A stretch of 7,690 nucleotides of DNA from Candidatus Zixiibacteriota bacterium (GTDB lineage: Bacteria; Zixibacteria; MSB-5A5; UBA10806): contig DOTU01000080.1 of NCBI GenBank assembly GCA_003520965.1, positions 1 to 7,690 of the forward strand. Direction: 5' to 3'. Below the pieces are notes generated by a model, which had not been told where the DNA came from, did not search any database, and saw only the letters and a program-made list of their open reading frames with translations. The position numbers and the translations under genes are program-made. Positions 6,731 to 7,690 of the stretch are shown here, piece after piece. Numbering within the stretch: the first letter of the stretch is position 1; every line of letters begins with the position of its first letter.

Positions 6731-7171
6731 CTAAAAATATGTTTTGAACTCAATTAGTTGTTCCCTGCCCGATCTTTCAGTCCACTTGTAGGTAAGAGAT
6801 ACGGCGCTATATACGGGCAGCCCGCTGGAACGGCTCAATTCAGTGCTATGAGTAACAATGATTGTGTATTCGACCTCAATTGGATCGTCTTGCCCGTCCT
6901 CGGGCAATGTCAAGGCCTCCGTGAATGTGCCACTCATATTTCGGGGCACCGTATCGAGCTCGGTCTTGAAAAACCTCGCCGTTTCCATCTTGGCTTGAGC
7001 CTTTTCCAACGCTATCCGCCGATGATATTCCTCGGTAATCATCTGACTGCCAGTGACGAACATCTCGTATAGCGCTAAAACAGAGATGGAAACGACGATT
7101 ACCCCGACCATTAGCTCAACTAGCGAAAAGCCGTTCTCTCTGTTCGGGGTAATCCTCGGTTTCAGTTTCAT
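6731..7171 (-). CDS. Type IV prepilin-like minor pilin / pseudopilin (F-type processing site)
   Basis: This 146-residue protein has a textbook prepilin signal: a 14-residue leader rich in Lys/Arg ending RENG14, then F15-S-L-V-E19-L-M, with Glu at +5 and a hydrophobic helix at about 15-37. A predicted helix continues (EEYHRRIALEKAQAKMETARFF, about 47-68) as the soluble part of the N-terminal alpha helix, followed by a short beta domain ending in YKWTERSG. Size and layout suit PilV/GspI-type minor pilins; the short globular part argues against a major pilin, but I cannot exclude one. The ATG is 6 nt after the pilT stop, and its SD (AGAGGG) overlaps that stop codon, leaving an unusually short 2-nt spacer that suggests translation coupled to pilT. 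No cysteine, so no disulfide-bonded D-region. Confidence 0.87.
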   Translation of the reverse strand: MKLKPRITPNRENGFSLVELMVGVIVVSISVLALYEMFVTGSQMITEEYHRRIALEKAQAKMETARFFKTELDTVPRNMSGTFTEALTLPEDGQDDPIEVEYTIIVTHSTELSRSSGLPVYSAVSLTYKWTERSGREQLIEFKTYF

Positions 7172-7177
7172 ATCCCT

Positions 7178-7690
7178 CTAATCTATAAAGAGCTTCGGGT
7201 TGTCGGCGCGCTGAGCCGCCGTGGAACGCTCGATTTTACCTTCGGCCACCAGCGTCAGAAGATGCTGATCCAGAGACTGCATTCCCTGCTTACCGCCGGC
7301 CTGGATGATCGAGGGGATCTGATAGATTTTATCTTCACGAATCAGGTTTCTGACAGCCACCGTGGCTATCATGACCTCCAGCGCCGCTACTCGGCCTTTG
7401 TCTTTACGGGGCAAAAGCGACTGAGCGACAACCGCCTGAATCGATTCGGAAAGCATCGAACGCACTTGCGCCTTTTGCTCGGAAGGAAAGATATCCAGAA
7501 TACGATCGATAGTCTTTGTGGCTGATGAAGTATGCAGAGTAGCCAGCACGAGGTGACCAGTCTCTGCGGCCGTCAGGGCTAAAGAGACAGTTTCCAAGTC
7601 GCGCATTTCACCTACCAGAATGACATCGGGGTCCTCACGAAGCGCGGCCCGCAGGGCGTTGCCAAACGATTGTGTGGAGGCCCCTAACTC
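7178..7690 (-). CDS. pilT: Twitching motility / pilus retraction ATPase PilT, C-terminal part
   Basis: This is a partial gene whose 5' end lies beyond base 7690; 170 residues remain, about half of a typical PilT (~345-370). An internal ATG at 7606 is not the start: the frame is open to the window edge and those 28 codons encode conserved sequence. In the fragment the Asp box is REDPD (18-22), Walker B is VILVGEMRD (23-31), the His box covers TAAETGHLVLATLHT (40-54), and AVRNLIRE (112-119) matches the AIRNLIRE signature needed for retraction in PilT. SIIQAGGKQGMQSLD (127-141) is also family-typical. The hexameric cytoplasmic ATPase drives pilin removal from the pilus base. The signature favours PilT over PilU or the extension ATPase PilB. 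It is followed after 6 nt by a prepilin gene in the same direction. Confidence 0.96.
   Translation of the reverse strand, partial: ELGASTQSFGNALRAALREDPDVILVGEMRDLETVSLALTAAETGHLVLATLHTSSATKTIDRILDIFPSEQKAQVRSMLSESIQAVVAQSLLPRKDKGRVAALEVMIATVAVRNLIREDKIYQIPSIIQAGGKQGMQSLDQHLLTLVAEGKIERSTAAQRADNPKLFID

Noticed and set aside
7178..7606. A 142-residue protein starting at the ATG at 7606
   Set aside because: This ATG is the Met of the Walker B region (VGEMRD) of PilT. The frame continues to the window edge with conserved residues, so it is a partial gene, not a short one.
1..7690. CRISPR array, insertion sequence, tRNA, or mobile-element boundary
   Set aside because: Reading both strands I found no regularly spaced repeats, terminal inverted repeats, transposase-like ORF or tRNA-like cloverleaf; the genes are co-directional and closely packed.

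Overview
The window is one strand of a type IV pilus (T4P) assembly locus. Every gene I can support lies on the minus strand, so transcription runs from high to low coordinates. Base composition is moderate (mid-40s % GC by eye). The organism should be a Gram-negative (diderm) bacterium, because a PilM-PilN-PilO-PilP inner-membrane alignment complex is present and is followed by an exported protein where an outer-membrane secretin is normally encoded. The large PilX-like proteins and the divergent PilP suggest a lineage outside the Proteobacteria, perhaps a candidate phylum near the Fibrobacterota/Bacteroidota/Zixibacteria. That taxonomic guess is weak and rests on gene style, not on a marker gene.

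Layout in transcription order. (1) 7690-7178: C-terminal half of the pilus retraction ATPase PilT, running in from the window edge. (2) 7171-6731 and 6717-6109: two small prepilins with clear processing sites (G^FSLVE and G^VSLVE), probably minor pilins or pseudopilins. (3) 6074-4638 and 4603-3182: two tandem, clearly paralogous proteins of about 475 residues. Each has a PilX/GspK-like N-terminal membrane segment without Glu5 and a long, strongly conserved extracytoplasmic part that I provisionally relate to the DUF4900 type. (4) 3181-2983: a 199-base gap, the longest without a gene, holding a good extended -10 promoter. (5) 2982-177: pilM, pilN, pilO and a PilP-like gene, overlapping or nearly touching. 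(6) 143-1: the first 47 codons of an exported protein with a TTG start, probably the secretin (PilQ).

How it fits together: PilM (cytoplasmic, actin-like) binds the N-terminal tail of PilN. PilN and PilO form the periplasmic alignment scaffold, and PilP connects it to the secretin. PilT powers pilus disassembly. The two prepilins and the two PilX-like proteins would make the priming or tip complex of the pilus. The most unusual part is the tandem pair of large PilX-like proteins where a compact minor-pilin set would be expected. The two copies also differ markedly in base composition. I see no tRNA, rRNA, CRISPR array, insertion sequence or convincing intrinsic terminator.
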